From positions 1 to 58,466 of the forward strand of contig SVOH01000013.1 of NCBI GenBank assembly GCA_015066515.1: a DNA stretch of 58,466 bases, written 5' to 3'. A program made the translations under genes and the position numbers. The notes beneath the pieces were generated by a model. That model saw only the letters and a program-made list of their open reading frames with translations. It was not told the origin of the DNA and searched no databases. Origin of the DNA: Oscillospiraceae bacterium (GTDB lineage Bacteria; Bacillota; Clostridia; Oscillospirales; Acutalibacteraceae). Position 1 is the first letter of the stretch. Each line of letters begins with the position of its first letter. Positions 36,583 through 44,754 of this stretch are shown here, one piece after another.

Positions 36583-36659
36583 TTGACTACCACCTAGTAA
36601 TGTATATTGGTTTTTATATTATACTACATACACATTATTTTTTCCACTATTTTTTTGCA

Positions 36660-36688
36660 TTGACATAAATATTAACAAATACTATAAT
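36660..36688 (+). promoter_or_regulatory. Consensus promoter of the LCP gene
   Basis: TTGACA (36660-36665), 17-nt spacer, TATAAT (36683-36688): a perfect housekeeping consensus. The leader would be about 12 nt. Confidence 0.9.
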
Positions 36689-36705
36689 ATCATTTGGTGA
36701 TAAAA

Positions 36706-37716
36706 ATGAGTAAAGGTAAAAAAGTAACTATAATTATCCTCTCGATATTACTTTCAATTATTTTGGCATTATTAGGCACATTATTTGCCCTAACACATGT
36801 TGGAAAGTCGCAATTTCATAAGGGTGATACGCATATTTCTGCTGATGCCGTTAACGTTGAGGATGAAAACACAATAACATATAATGGTAAAAAATATACA
36901 CTTAATAAAAATATTGTAAGTGTTCTTGTAATGGGAATAGACAGAGATAATGTGAATCAAAGTTATGGAAGTGGCAACAATGGACAAGCCGATGTAATAT
37001 TTGTAGCAACAATTGATACTAAAACAAAAAAAACAACCATTATACCAATATCGCGAGAAACAATGGTAGATGTAAACCTTTACACCGCTGATGGTAAATA
37101 TGCCGGAAGTAATCACGAACAGCTTTGCTTGGCATATGCATATGGCAATACAACCGAAGAAAACAGTCTTAATGTTTTAACTTCGGTAAAACGCCTTCTT
37201 TTTGGAATAAATATTAACTCATATATTACCATAGAAATGAATGGTGTAAAAAAATTGACCGATTTAGTTGGTGGTATAGAACTTGCTAGCCTTGAAGATA
37301 TAAAAACAAAAAAGTTAGAGTTAAGCAAAGGACAAAAAATCACTTTAAACGGTGAAAAAGCATTAACCTACATACAGTATCGCGGAGATGATGTCGAGGC
37401 AAACAATCGCCGTATGGCAAGACAAAAACAATTTTTATCTACACTTATGAACCGAACCGGCAATGCAATATTGAGTGATTTTTCAAAGCTTGGAAAATAC
37501 TATAATACTCTTACACCGTATTTCTCTACCAATGTTTCTTTTGCACAAATAACATATATTGCACAAAATTGCTTGACTACAAATTTTGGTGATGCTATTG
37601 AATACAAGGTTATTGATGGTGCATTATCACAGGGAGAAAAATGGGTTGAGTTTGTGGCTGATAAGGATTCGTTATTACAAGCCGTAATTGATACCTTTTA
37701 TATCGAACAAAACTAA
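36706..37716 (+). CDS. LytR-CpsA-Psr (LCP) family cell-wall polymer transferase
   Basis: 336 aa from the ATG at 36706, preceded by GGTGA; earlier GTG/TTG codons lie at the transcription start. One N-terminal membrane helix (about 7-30), then the LCP domain (about 75-250) with VLVMGIDRD, DVIFVATID, IPISRETMVDV and the later arginine-rich RRMARQKQF. LCP enzymes transfer undecaprenyl-linked glycopolymers such as teichoic acid onto peptidoglycan. Single gene with its own promoter and terminator. Confidence 0.92.
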   Translation: MSKGKKVTIIILSILLSIILALLGTLFALTHVGKSQFHKGDTHISADAVNVEDENTITYNGKKYTLNKNIVSVLVMGIDRDNVNQSYGSGNNGQADVIFVATIDTKTKKTTIIPISRETMVDVNLYTADGKYAGSNHEQLCLAYAYGNTTEENSLNVLTSVKRLLFGININSYITIEMNGVKKLTDLVGGIELASLEDIKTKKLELSKGQKITLNGEKALTYIQYRGDDVEANNRRMARQKQFLSTLMNRTGNAILSDFSKLGKYYNTLTPYFSTNVSFAQITYIAQNCLTTNFGDAIEYKVIDGALSQGEKWVEFVADKDSLLQAVIDTFYIEQN

Positions 37717-37729
37717 ATACATACACAAA

Positions 37730-37759
37730 AAACGGCTGTGCAAAAAAGCATAGCCGTTT
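37730..37759. terminator. Terminator between LCP and Gfo/Idh genes
   Basis: AAACGGCTGTGC / GCATAGCCGTTT stem (one G-U pair) with a 6-nt A loop, T-rich to the right and A-rich to the left, so usable from both sides. Confidence 0.9.
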
Positions 37760-37764
37760 AATTT

Positions 37765-38709
37765 TTATAGATTATTAAGAATATCTATAACTGTTTCCAG
37801 TTCGTCGGGTTTAACCTTTTCGGGTGTTGTGTTATTCTTCACGCAGTCCTTAAAATACGCAATCTCTTCAGCGTATGCACCACTCTTAGGAAGGTTAATT
37901 TCACCTGTATCACCCGTTGCCGCCTCTTCAAGACTTACAACCTTTCCACCGCGTTCATAAATTTTTAGGCCTTGACCTTCATTAGAGATTATGGCATCTT
38001 CAAACTGGAATCGGAATTGCGCTGTAAATGGATAGTCGCAAGCAAACCATGATGATTCGGCATTTATAGCAAAATCACCAAAATCGTATGTAACGTTAAT
38101 ATAGTCTTGATCTGACAGCTTTGTACGATAGGATTTTATATCTTTTGGAGCACCAAAAGCATAAATCATAAAGTCCAAGTCGTGAATATGAAGGTCATAC
38201 GGTACAAAACCACTACGTTTTTCATCGCGCATCCAGTTGTCCCAACTCCAAGCCGGAAAAGCACTGAGTCGCTTCATATTACCAAATAGCAATTTACCAT
38301 ATTTACCGCTTTCATAAACACTCTTTACAAACTCGTATTCACGCCAGAAACGAATAACATGAGCCACCATAAACTTAACATTGTTCTTTTCTGCCACTTC
38401 ATAAACTCGTTTAACATCTTCACGATTTAATGAAATAGGCTTTTCGCACAACACGTTAATTCCTTTTTCCATCGCTTTAATAGCATATTCCACATGCAAA
38501 TTGGTAGGAAGACATATATCAAGAATATCAAGTTCTTCGTTATCAAGCATCTCGTTGAAATCAGTATAATGTATTATGTCAGGATATTTTTCCATTTGCT
38601 CGGGTCTTACATCGCAAAGTGCTACAAGCTCTACGTCATCAAGGGTAAGCCAACCTGGAATATGTGCGCCACTAATTCCGCCAACACCTACTAAACCAAC
38701 CTTTAACAT
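37765..38709 (-). CDS. Gfo/Idh/MocA-family oxidoreductase
   Basis: 314 aa from the ATG at 38709 after GGGGGAT, which includes the stop of the previous gene; an ATG at 38724 would lie inside that gene. Rossmann motif GVGGISGAHI (about 8-17), CEKPIS with the catalytic Lys near residue 92, and a C-terminal domain with DLHIHDLDFM. Sugar or inositol dehydrogenase by family. Coupled to the isomerase gene, so the two probably act in one catabolic route. Confidence 0.9.
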   Translation of the reverse strand: MLKVGLVGVGGISGAHIPGWLTLDDVELVALCDVRPEQMEKYPDIIHYTDFNEMLDNEELDILDICLPTNLHVEYAIKAMEKGINVLCEKPISLNREDVKRVYEVAEKNNVKFMVAHVIRFWREYEFVKSVYESGKYGKLLFGNMKRLSAFPAWSWDNWMRDEKRSGFVPYDLHIHDLDFMIYAFGAPKDIKSYRTKLSDQDYINVTYDFGDFAINAESSWFACDYPFTAQFRFQFEDAIISNEGQGLKIYERGGKVVSLEEAATGDTGEINLPKSGAYAEEIAYFKDCVKNNTTPEKVKPDELETVIDILNNL

Positions 38710-38713
38710 ATTC

Positions 38714-39550
38714 TTATCCCCCATAAACTTCGTTTATAATTTGAGTAAGATAATCTCTTGCGTGAATTATATCGGGCTGTTGTTGCTCGTTCCAAATTTC
38801 ACGTTCAATGGTAACGTAACCGTCATATTCGAGCTCTTTAAGTTTTACAAACAATGCTTTAAAATCTACTTTACCGTCACCAAGCCGAACCTCACGACCG
38901 AGCGAATGACCGTTTGTTGGATAGAAGCCATCTTTAGCGTGAATATTACGAACATATTTTCCAAACACATCAAGTGCATCAACAGGATTTGCTCTGCCGT
39001 AAAGAATAAGGTTAGCGGTATCAAGATTTATACCAAGATTATCCATATTAACCTTTTCAAAACAACGCATCATTGTAACGGGTGTTTCCTGACCGGTTTC
39101 AAACAGCAACCACTGATCGTTTTTCTTTAAGTGACCGGCAACGGTTCTTACCGCTATACAGAAAGGAGCAAACTGAGGGTCATTAGGATTTTCAGGAATA
39201 AATCCCATATGTGTAATAACATCGGTAACACCAAGCTTTTTAGCCCAGTCAGCACCGGCGCAAAGCTGCTCAACACGCATTTGACGGTATTCGGGTGGGA
39301 CAAGACCTAGTGTTAATTGACCATCATAAAAGTCCCAAACAACAGGACCCGACCAGCCACACCAAAAAGCAGAAATGGTAACACCATATTTTTCGCAAAG
39401 TTCTTTTACCATCTGGGCATTTTCATCTGTCCAATCCTTTGGATTCCAAGAACCCAACTGACAGTTATCAAAACCAAAAAATACAAGCTGCTCAAAATAC
39501 TTTTCAAGCTTCTCACGTTCCGCAAAGTGAATCACATTACCTATTTTCAT
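38714..39550 (-). CDS. Sugar phosphate isomerase/epimerase (AP endonuclease 2-like TIM barrel)
   Basis: 278 aa. Metal-dependent TIM-barrel isomerase of the xylose isomerase-like superfamily. Metal-site motifs: THMGF, LLFETGQE, GINLDTAN, HAKDGF and TIEREI. ATG at 39550 after AAGGAGG. First gene of a two-gene operon with the Gfo/Idh dehydrogenase, a pairing typical of inositol or unusual-sugar breakdown. Exact substrate unknown. Confidence 0.88.
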   Translation of the reverse strand: MKIGNVIHFAEREKLEKYFEQLVFFGFDNCQLGSWNPKDWTDENAQMVKELCEKYGVTISAFWCGWSGPVVWDFYDGQLTLGLVPPEYRQMRVEQLCAGADWAKKLGVTDVITHMGFIPENPNDPQFAPFCIAVRTVAGHLKKNDQWLLFETGQETPVTMMRCFEKVNMDNLGINLDTANLILYGRANPVDALDVFGKYVRNIHAKDGFYPTNGHSLGREVRLGDGKVDFKALFVKLKELEYDGYVTIEREIWNEQQQPDIIHARDYLTQIINEVYGG

Positions 39551-39590
39551 TATATTTTCCTCCTTAAAGGATTGATTTTTTGTTGACTTT

Positions 39591-39599
39591 ATGATACCA
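39591..39599 (-). promoter_or_regulatory. Extended -10 promoter of the isomerase-dehydrogenase operon
   Basis: TGGTATCAT on the minus strand (TATCAT at 39596-39591), with no evident -35. Weak basal promoters of this type often need an activator. Confidence 0.55.
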
Positions 39600-39624
39600 T
39601 ATATGCAAATTTATTATTTGTATT

Positions 39625-39655
39625 ATTTTGACTTTGATTTGAAATATTTTGACTT
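39625..39655 (-). promoter_or_regulatory. Direct repeats, likely AraC-type activator sites
   Basis: The 10-mer ATTTTGACTT occurs at 39625-39634 and 39646-39655, exactly 21 bp apart. Relative to the minus-strand -10 they are centred near -45 and -66, the usual place for an AraC-family activator. The AraC gene at 39675 begins 19 nt away. Confidence 0.65.
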
Positions 39656-39674
39656 ATAACAAGGGGAGTATATT

Positions 39675-40523
39675 ATGCAACTAAATTCAAAAAAAGAACT
39701 GACTCCGGTTGTATTCGGTGAAACCTCTGTAAAAATTTTAAAAACCAAGTTAGGACCCCACCTTAGTGCGTTTGAGCAACATTGGCACGACCGATTAGAA
39801 CTGCACTTAATTAAGTCAGGTAGCCTTGAATTATGTTGTAACGATGAAACAATATTTGTAAATGCTGACGAACTTTCAATTGTTTCTCCTACTATGTTGC
39901 ATAGTGGCAAATCCGGTAGTGAAGGCTATGAATGTTACGTTATAATGTTTGAGGTGGCTGATCTTTATAATGGTACGGTATCTGCTAAGCAGTATATAGA
40001 ACCCATTATAAACGGAAAGATACGTTTTAGATACAAAACCGATAATGCTGATATTGTTAAAATTGCAGATCAAATTGTTACAATGCAACTCAACCACAAA
40101 AAATACCATCCGCTTGAAACAGTAGGTCAGCTTTATCGTCTACTTGGTCTTTTATGTGAGCATTGTATTGATAATAACAATTCAAATATACAAAGTTTTG
40201 AAAGTTTTGATAATGTTATTAATTATATTAACTCAAATTTCACAAAAAATATATCTTCAGCAAGTATAAGTAAACACTTTGGATATGACGAATCATACTT
40301 TTGTAGAAAATTTAAAAAGGTTACAGGCATTACAGTAAGCAACTATATAAAAACTCAACGCCTCGAACACGCAAGACGATTACTCGAAAAAACCAAGGAG
40401 TCCATACGCCATATTGCAGTATCGTGCGGATTTATTGATACTGCATATTTTTCGAATTGCTTTAAGTCAATATATAAAGTGTCCCCAACTGAATATCGAA
40501 ACAATTATAAAGCAAAAAAATAA
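39675..40523 (+). CDS. AraC-family transcriptional regulator
   Basis: 282 aa. N-terminal cupin sensing domain (about 30-110) with HWHDRLELH, and a C-terminal double helix-turn-helix (about 185-280): SSASISKHFGYDESYFCRKFKK and IRHIAVSCGFIDTAYFSNCFKS, then PTEYR. ATG after AAGGGGAG. Divergent from the isomerase-dehydrogenase operon, which it probably activates through the repeats at 39625-39655. Confidence 0.9.
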   Translation: MQLNSKKELTPVVFGETSVKILKTKLGPHLSAFEQHWHDRLELHLIKSGSLELCCNDETIFVNADELSIVSPTMLHSGKSGSEGYECYVIMFEVADLYNGTVSAKQYIEPIINGKIRFRYKTDNADIVKIADQIVTMQLNHKKYHPLETVGQLYRLLGLLCEHCIDNNNSNIQSFESFDNVINYINSNFTKNISSASISKHFGYDESYFCRKFKKVTGITVSNYIKTQRLEHARRLLEKTKESIRHIAVSCGFIDTAYFSNCFKSIYKVSPTEYRNNYKAKK

Positions 40524-40552
40524 AGAACCTTATTTTACAAATAAGGTTCTTT
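40522..40552. terminator. Bidirectional terminator between araC and secG
   Basis: 14-bp stem AAAGAACCTTATTT / AAATAAGGTTCTTT with a 3-nt loop and T-rich right flank. Confidence 0.9.
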
Positions 40553-40569
40553 TGCTTTTAATTTTACAA

Positions 40570-40815
40570 TTATCTAAGTGCAAGAGCAGCTGCAACCAAT
40601 GCAATCACAAAGAACGCGATAACACCGTATTTTGTATAGCGTGCAAGCTTTGCATTTACTGTGCGAGCTTGATTCTTTGAAAGGAATGTATCAGCGGCAC
40701 CAGAAATCGCACCGTTGACACCGGCTCTGTGGCCCTGCTGCAACAAGATAACGCCAATCAAAATAAGTGAAATCAATAACATTAATATTCCTAAAATAAT
40801 CTGCCAAACGCTCAT
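40570..40815 (-). CDS. secG: SecG, Sec translocon subunit
   Basis: 81 aa. Two membrane helices (about 4-25 and 61-80) joined by LLQQGHRAGVNGAISGAADTF-like loop with the conserved Gly/Gln cluster typical of SecG. Assists SecYEG protein export. ATG after TGGAGG. Own promoter at 40869-40897. Confidence 0.94.
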   Translation of the reverse strand: MSVWQIILGILMLLISLILIGVILLQQGHRAGVNGAISGAADTFLSKNQARTVNAKLARYTKYGVIAFFVIALVAAALALR

Positions 40816-40868
40816 TTTTAAACCTCCAAAATATAAGAATCAGTCACCTGATAAAATTCGCAAAAATT

Positions 40869-40897
40869 ATTATACCATAAACTCAACAAATTTGCAA
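40869..40897 (-). promoter_or_regulatory. Promoter of secG
   Basis: TTGCAA (40897-40892), 17-nt spacer, TATAAT (40874-40869) with TGg in front (extended -10). Confidence 0.82.
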
Positions 40898-40905
40898 GTG
40901 TTTTT

Positions 40906-41283
40906 TTATTTTTTATTACCACACGTACACCCGCCAAAAAGCATATCAATATTCAATCGCTTCTCATCCTCATTTTTAATAAAGTTTAACAGACGAAACA
41001 ACTCAATAGGTGCACATTCAGCATAAAAAGCATCGAGTACAAAATTTTCTGCCGCAACATGTAACGCACTCCGTAATATTCCATCGGCGAGCGGTACATC
41101 ATTTTGCGGTTCTACAACAAATACCGTCATAGCAGTTTGTGTTAGGTCATATAAACAATATCCCAGCATTTCACCGTTTTGTTCAGCAATTACACAACCC
41201 GAATACTCGTTAACAGTTAATTTGTTTAGAGTAAATAATTCTTTGATTTTTGCACTGTCACGGCAAGGTAGTACACTTATCAT
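40906..41283 (-). CDS. Small GNAT-like protein
   Basis: 125 aa. Weakly resembles N-acetyltransferases: an opening ISVLPCRDSAKIKEL, the beta strands CVIAEQNGEMLGYCLYDL, then a helix region. The acetyl-CoA loop is not clear. The C-terminus ends in FGGCTCGNKK, a Cys pair of unknown purpose. Its ATG overlaps the rluB stop (ATGA) and it is the last gene of the rip-scpA-scpB transcript. Function unproven. Confidence 0.6.
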   Translation of the reverse strand: MISVLPCRDSAKIKELFTLNKLTVNEYSGCVIAEQNGEMLGYCLYDLTQTAMTVFVVEPQNDVPLADGILRSALHVAAENFVLDAFYAECAPIELFRLLNFIKNEDEKRLNIDMLFGGCTCGNKK

Positions 41284-42023
41284 TGCTCTTCACCTTTTGA
41301 TTTTGATATACTTTCAAGGCGAGTAAGCTCCCGTTCATTAAGCTCACGCCAAGAACCAGGCTTTAGTCCACCTAACTTTACACCTGCAATTTCAACACGT
41401 TTAAGTCTTAACACATCTAGTCCCACTACTGCGCACATTTTTCTTATTTGACGGTTTCTTCCCTCTTGAATAATGAAACTTAACACCGTTCTATCGGCAC
41501 GGCGCTCTATAACAAAAACATCACACGGTAATGTTTTTTTACCGTCAATAATAACACCTTCACATAGCTTTCTGATTTGATCATCGTCAACAGCTCCGCC
41601 AACCGTTACGCGATATGTTTTATTTACGTGACTGCTTGGGTGTGTAATTATATTGGCAAGTTCGCCGTCGTTAGTCATAATAAGCAATCCTTCAGAATCA
41701 CGGTCAAGACGCCCTACCGGAAAAACCTTTGTGCCAACATCTTTGACAAGGTCGGATACATTCTTTCGATCAAATTCGTCGCTTAAGGTTGTAACATATC
41801 CGCGTGGCTTATGAAGCATTATGTAAACCTTTTGTGTAACGGGAACGACAGTTTTTCCTCTTAAAGTTACCTTATCGCGCTTTGGGTCAACCTTATCCCC
41901 TAATGATGCAATTCTACCATTGACACGCACTTTTCCCTGCTCTATAAGCTCTTCGGCTTTGCGTCGCGACGCAATTCCACAGGTGGATAAGTGCTTTTGT
42001 AATCTAATTTTATTATCCTTCAT
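41280..42023 (-). CDS. rluB: RluB-type pseudouridine synthase
   Basis: 247 aa. S4 domain (about 6-52) and catalytic domain with GRLDRDSEGLL (catalytic Asp) and EGRNRQIRKM. By family makes pseudouridine in helix 89-93 of 23S rRNA (U2605 in E. coli numbering). ATG after AGGAG, 9 nt from the dacF stop. The scpAB-...-rluB neighbourhood is conserved in Firmicutes. Confidence 0.92.
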   Translation of the reverse strand: MKDNKIRLQKHLSTCGIASRRKAEELIEQGKVRVNGRIASLGDKVDPKRDKVTLRGKTVVPVTQKVYIMLHKPRGYVTTLSDEFDRKNVSDLVKDVGTKVFPVGRLDRDSEGLLIMTNDGELANIITHPSSHVNKTYRVTVGGAVDDDQIRKLCEGVIIDGKKTLPCDVFVIERRADRTVLSFIIQEGRNRQIRKMCAVVGLDVLRLKRVEIAGVKLGGLKPGSWRELNERELTRLESISKSKGEEQ

Positions 42024-42032
42024 TTTTTACTC

Positions 42033-43136
42033 CTAAACATTTAAAAGTATGCTTTTAAACAACTCAAAAAGCAAAATAAAATCATTATGATTATATTCTA
42101 TATTACCTGTCGCAAATATTGGTAGTTCACATACTGAAATACCATTACAATAATAGTTTATACTACCAATTTGCTGCTGAGATTTTACCGGAGCATACAA
42201 AAAAGTTGGTAGATTAATTTTATATTCCACATTTGAATTATCGGTTACATTTATATTAGCCGATGGAAGTATAACCTTTACTTTTTCTCCGCTTGTTACT
42301 CTAATTAAAGTTTCATCTTTAGGCGGCGAAAAAACACGACTTTCTATAAGCGATAATCCCAAATCTAAAAGTTCTCTATGATCCTGCCAATCGTTACTGT
42401 CATTAAGTGTTACAGCAATAACAAACTTTCCGTCTTTTTTTGCCGCCGACACTAGACATCTGCCCGCTTTTTTTGTAAAGCCCGTCTTAACACCAATAAC
42501 ATCATCATACATCTTAAGCAGCTTATTATGATTTGTAAGTGTTCTATTATATGGTGGATTTCCATAACAAAGTCGTTTGCTTTTAGAAGAGGCGGCCTTT
42601 AAAAATTCCTCATTCTTCAGTGCCTCTTTTGCAATAATCGCCAATTCATATGCGGTGGTATAGTGATCATCGGCATCAAGTCCTGACGGTGTTACAAAAT
42701 GGGTATTAACAAGTCCCATTTCACTAGCACGTTCATTCATCATATCTACAAACTTACTTACACTGCCGCCAAGTGCAATAGCTGTTGTATTTGCCGCATC
42801 ATTGCCTGAAGCCAGCATCATACCATAAAGAAGATCATAATACGAAACGGTATCGCCAACCTGTAAACCCATAGACGAACCTTCTACCGTTACCATTTCG
42901 CGCGTAGTAACAATTTTTGTGCTTAGATCGCCACCTAACTCACACATCAACAATGCAGACATAATTTTGGTTGTGCTTGCCATAGGTAATCTTTCATCAC
43001 AATTCTGCGAATACAAGATTTCTCCTGTATATCCATCAATAACAACCGCCGCTTTTGCTGAAGTATTATAGGCCGATACTGAAATTGTATTTATTAAAAA
43101 GAGAACACAAATAATTAAACAAAACAACCTTTTCAA
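42033..43136 (-). CDS. D-alanyl-D-alanine carboxypeptidase (DacF-like)
   Basis: 367 aa. Trims the terminal D-Ala of peptidoglycan stem peptides outside the membrane. Signal peptide (about 1-22), then S11 peptidase motifs STTK (54-57), SGN (110-112) and KTG (217-219), and a PBP5-like beta C-terminal domain. The start is TTG at 43136; an upstream ATG frame stops at once. Its ribosome site GGGTGAAG lies in the 3' arm of a hairpin. Placement after gerW suggests a sporulation role as for DacF, but a vegetative DacA-like role is possible. Confidence 0.9.
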   Translation of the reverse strand: MKRLFCLIICVLFLINTISVSAYNTSAKAAVVIDGYTGEILYSQNCDERLPMASTTKIMSALLMCELGGDLSTKIVTTREMVTVEGSSMGLQVGDTVSYYDLLYGMMLASGNDAANTTAIALGGSVSKFVDMMNERASEMGLVNTHFVTPSGLDADDHYTTAYELAIIAKEALKNEEFLKAASSKSKRLCYGNPPYNRTLTNHNKLLKMYDDVIGVKTGFTKKAGRCLVSAAKKDGKFVIAVTLNDSNDWQDHRELLDLGLSLIESRVFSPPKDETLIRVTSGEKVKVILPSANINVTDNSNVEYKINLPTFLYAPVKSQQQIGSINYYCNGISVCELPIFATGNIEYNHNDFILLFELFKSILLNV

Positions 43137-43138
43137 AA

Positions 43139-43169
43139 AACTTCACCCATAAATTTTATGAGTGAGGTT
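43139..43169 (-). promoter_or_regulatory. Hairpin with T-run at the dacF start
   Basis: About 14 paired positions (one mismatch, one G-U) on the minus strand, AACCTCACTCATAA with TTATGGGTGAAGTT, followed by T-rich DNA that contains the TTG start. It could be a terminator after gerW, a translation switch, or both. Confidence 0.6.
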
Positions 43170-43181
43170 TTATAATTTATG

Positions 43182-43568
43182 TTATTCTTTTTCAAGTGGA
43201 ATTTCAGTCTTTTTGTTAAAAAGACTCTTAACCTTATCAATAAGCTCCGGAGCCATATTTATAGCCTTGTCAATAGTATTCATTTCACTATAAACAGGCA
43301 TCATATGAACATTGTCACCATTTATACATATAAAAGCAACGGGATTTACCGTAACCCCTGCTCCTCCGCCGCCACCAAAAAGCTGCTGACCGCTTTTGCT
43401 TGGAAAATCACTACCACCGGTAGCTAGTCCAAACGAAACTCGCGATACGGGTAAAAGCGTTATATTCCCAACCACGATTGGTGTGCCAATAATTGTATCG
43501 GCATCAACCATTGTCCGAAGCTTTTCCATAGTGGTATCCATAACTGTCTTAATACCATTTTCACTCAT
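43182..43568 (-). CDS. gerW: GerW/YtfJ family sporulation protein
   Basis: 128 aa. Core GDA-TIIGTPIVVGNITLLPVS and a Gly-rich FGGGGGAGVTVNPVAF stretch are hallmarks of GerW (YtfJ), a spore protein needed for germination in Bacillus. ATG overlaps the DUF2953 stop (ATGA). Confidence 0.92.
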   Translation of the reverse strand: MSENGIKTVMDTTMEKLRTMVDADTIIGTPIVVGNITLLPVSRVSFGLATGGSDFPSKSGQQLFGGGGGAGVTVNPVAFICINGDNVHMMPVYSEMNTIDKAINMAPELIDKVKSLFNKKTEIPLEKE

Positions 43569-44173
43569 GCTTTTTCACATTCCTTACGTTGAAATTTAAA
43601 ATATTGCGCAAGCGCCCCAATTGAAGCTATAAGCCAATAGATAAGCCCTGCTCTTACCTTAACACAGGTTTTAAATTCCCAATTTGTTTTTTCAAAATCA
43701 GCATTAATGTTTACCAACTCCGGTTTAACATCTAACACAGATTGAACAACTGCAAAAATGGGATAAAGTGCTGCGCAAATCTCGCCATACTGTATAGCAG
43801 TATTAGCAGCATCATCAGTTGCTATAGTTAAATCAAATTTAAATTTTCTGAATTTAAAATGCTTTAATAACCACCAAAGTTTTTTTAGCACGATGGATAA
43901 AATATTGCTAAAATATTTTACTGTACCGGACATTCCCTTTTGTTTATATGTTTTTTTTATAAAATTATCTTTTTTTTCCGGTGTTGTATTCGTGTCCTTT
44001 TTGTGATTTTTAGCCTTCGCCTTTATGCTTTTTTCGCTATTAATCAATGTTATTCCCGCATATTTTATTTTAAACACGCAATCATCTTCGTATACCAAAT
44101 CTATAGAAAGCGGTAAAAAACACAAAACAAGTAAAAAACATATAATTGCGCCCAAAACAATTAACGTTATCAC
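43565..44173 (-). CDS. DUF2953 membrane protein (YtfI-like)
   Basis: 202 aa, unknown function. N-terminal membrane helix (about 1-22), a Lys-rich soluble part (about 50-85), then KFRKFKFDLTIATDDAANTAIQYGEICAALYP, typical of DUF2953, and a C-terminal hydrophobic stretch. GTG start overlapping the scpB stop as GTGA. In Bacillus the homologue YtfI precedes YtfJ/GerW, and the same order is kept here. Confidence 0.85.
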   Translation of the reverse strand: MITLIVLGAIICFLLVLCFLPLSIDLVYEDDCVFKIKYAGITLINSEKSIKAKAKNHKKDTNTTPEKKDNFIKKTYKQKGMSGTVKYFSNILSIVLKKLWWLLKHFKFRKFKFDLTIATDDAANTAIQYGEICAALYPIFAVVQSVLDVKPELVNINADFEKTNWEFKTCVKVRAGLIYWLIASIGALAQYFKFQRKECEKA

Positions 44174-44754
44174 TCAGACACTTCCTCTGGCGTTATATCT
44201 TCGCTTATTTCAAGTTGCTCACCTATATCATTTACCTCGGGGTTATCCTTTGGTAGTGGTGGCAAATCACTTAAATCATTCAGACTAAAGCTACGTAAAA
44301 ATGTCTTTGTTGTACCGTAAAGCAAAGGTCTGCCTGGCAACTCAAGACGTCCACGCTCCTCTATAAGTCCTTTTTCAATAAGAGTTGAAACCACACCAGA
44401 GCAATCAACACCACGAACCTGTTCTATAAACGAACGTGTTACCGGTTGATTATAGGCAATTACCGCCAAAACCTCTAGTGCCGCGGGAGAAAGCGGTGTG
44501 CGTCGCTTTATATCAAATGCTGTTTTTATATACTGCGCAAAATCTTCGCGTGTTACAAGCTGATATGTGTTTTCAAGCCTTACAACATAAAAACCGCTAC
44601 CTTGTGTATCGTACTTTTTCTCTAATTCTTTTACATACTTTTCAACCTCTTCGGGTTTAATTTCAAAGGTTTGAGAAAGTCGATCAATACTTATTGGATC
44701 ACCTGATGCAAATAAAACAGCCTCAATAGCTGAAATAGTTTGTTGTTTGTTCAT
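44170..44754 (-). CDS. scpB: ScpB, condensin accessory protein
   Basis: 194 aa. Two winged-helix domains (about 1-80 and 90-165) with LSPAALEVLAVIAYNQPVTR and GLIEERGRLELPGRPLLYGTT, conserved ScpB features. Works with ScpA and SMC in chromosome segregation. ATG overlaps scpA stop (ATGA). Confidence 0.96.
   Translation of the reverse strand: MNKQQTISAIEAVLFASGDPISIDRLSQTFEIKPEEVEKYVKELEKKYDTQGSGFYVVRLENTYQLVTREDFAQYIKTAFDIKRRTPLSPAALEVLAVIAYNQPVTRSFIEQVRGVDCSGVVSTLIEKGLIEERGRLELPGRPLLYGTTKTFLRSFSLNDLSDLPPLPKDNPEVNDIGEQLEISEDITPEEVSE

Noticed and set aside
39580-39655. TTTGACTT motifs that resemble CtsR half-sites in the araC-isomerase gap
   Set aside because: The heptads are 21 bp apart instead of 10 bp, and the nearby genes are sugar catabolic. 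An AraC-type direct repeat fits better.
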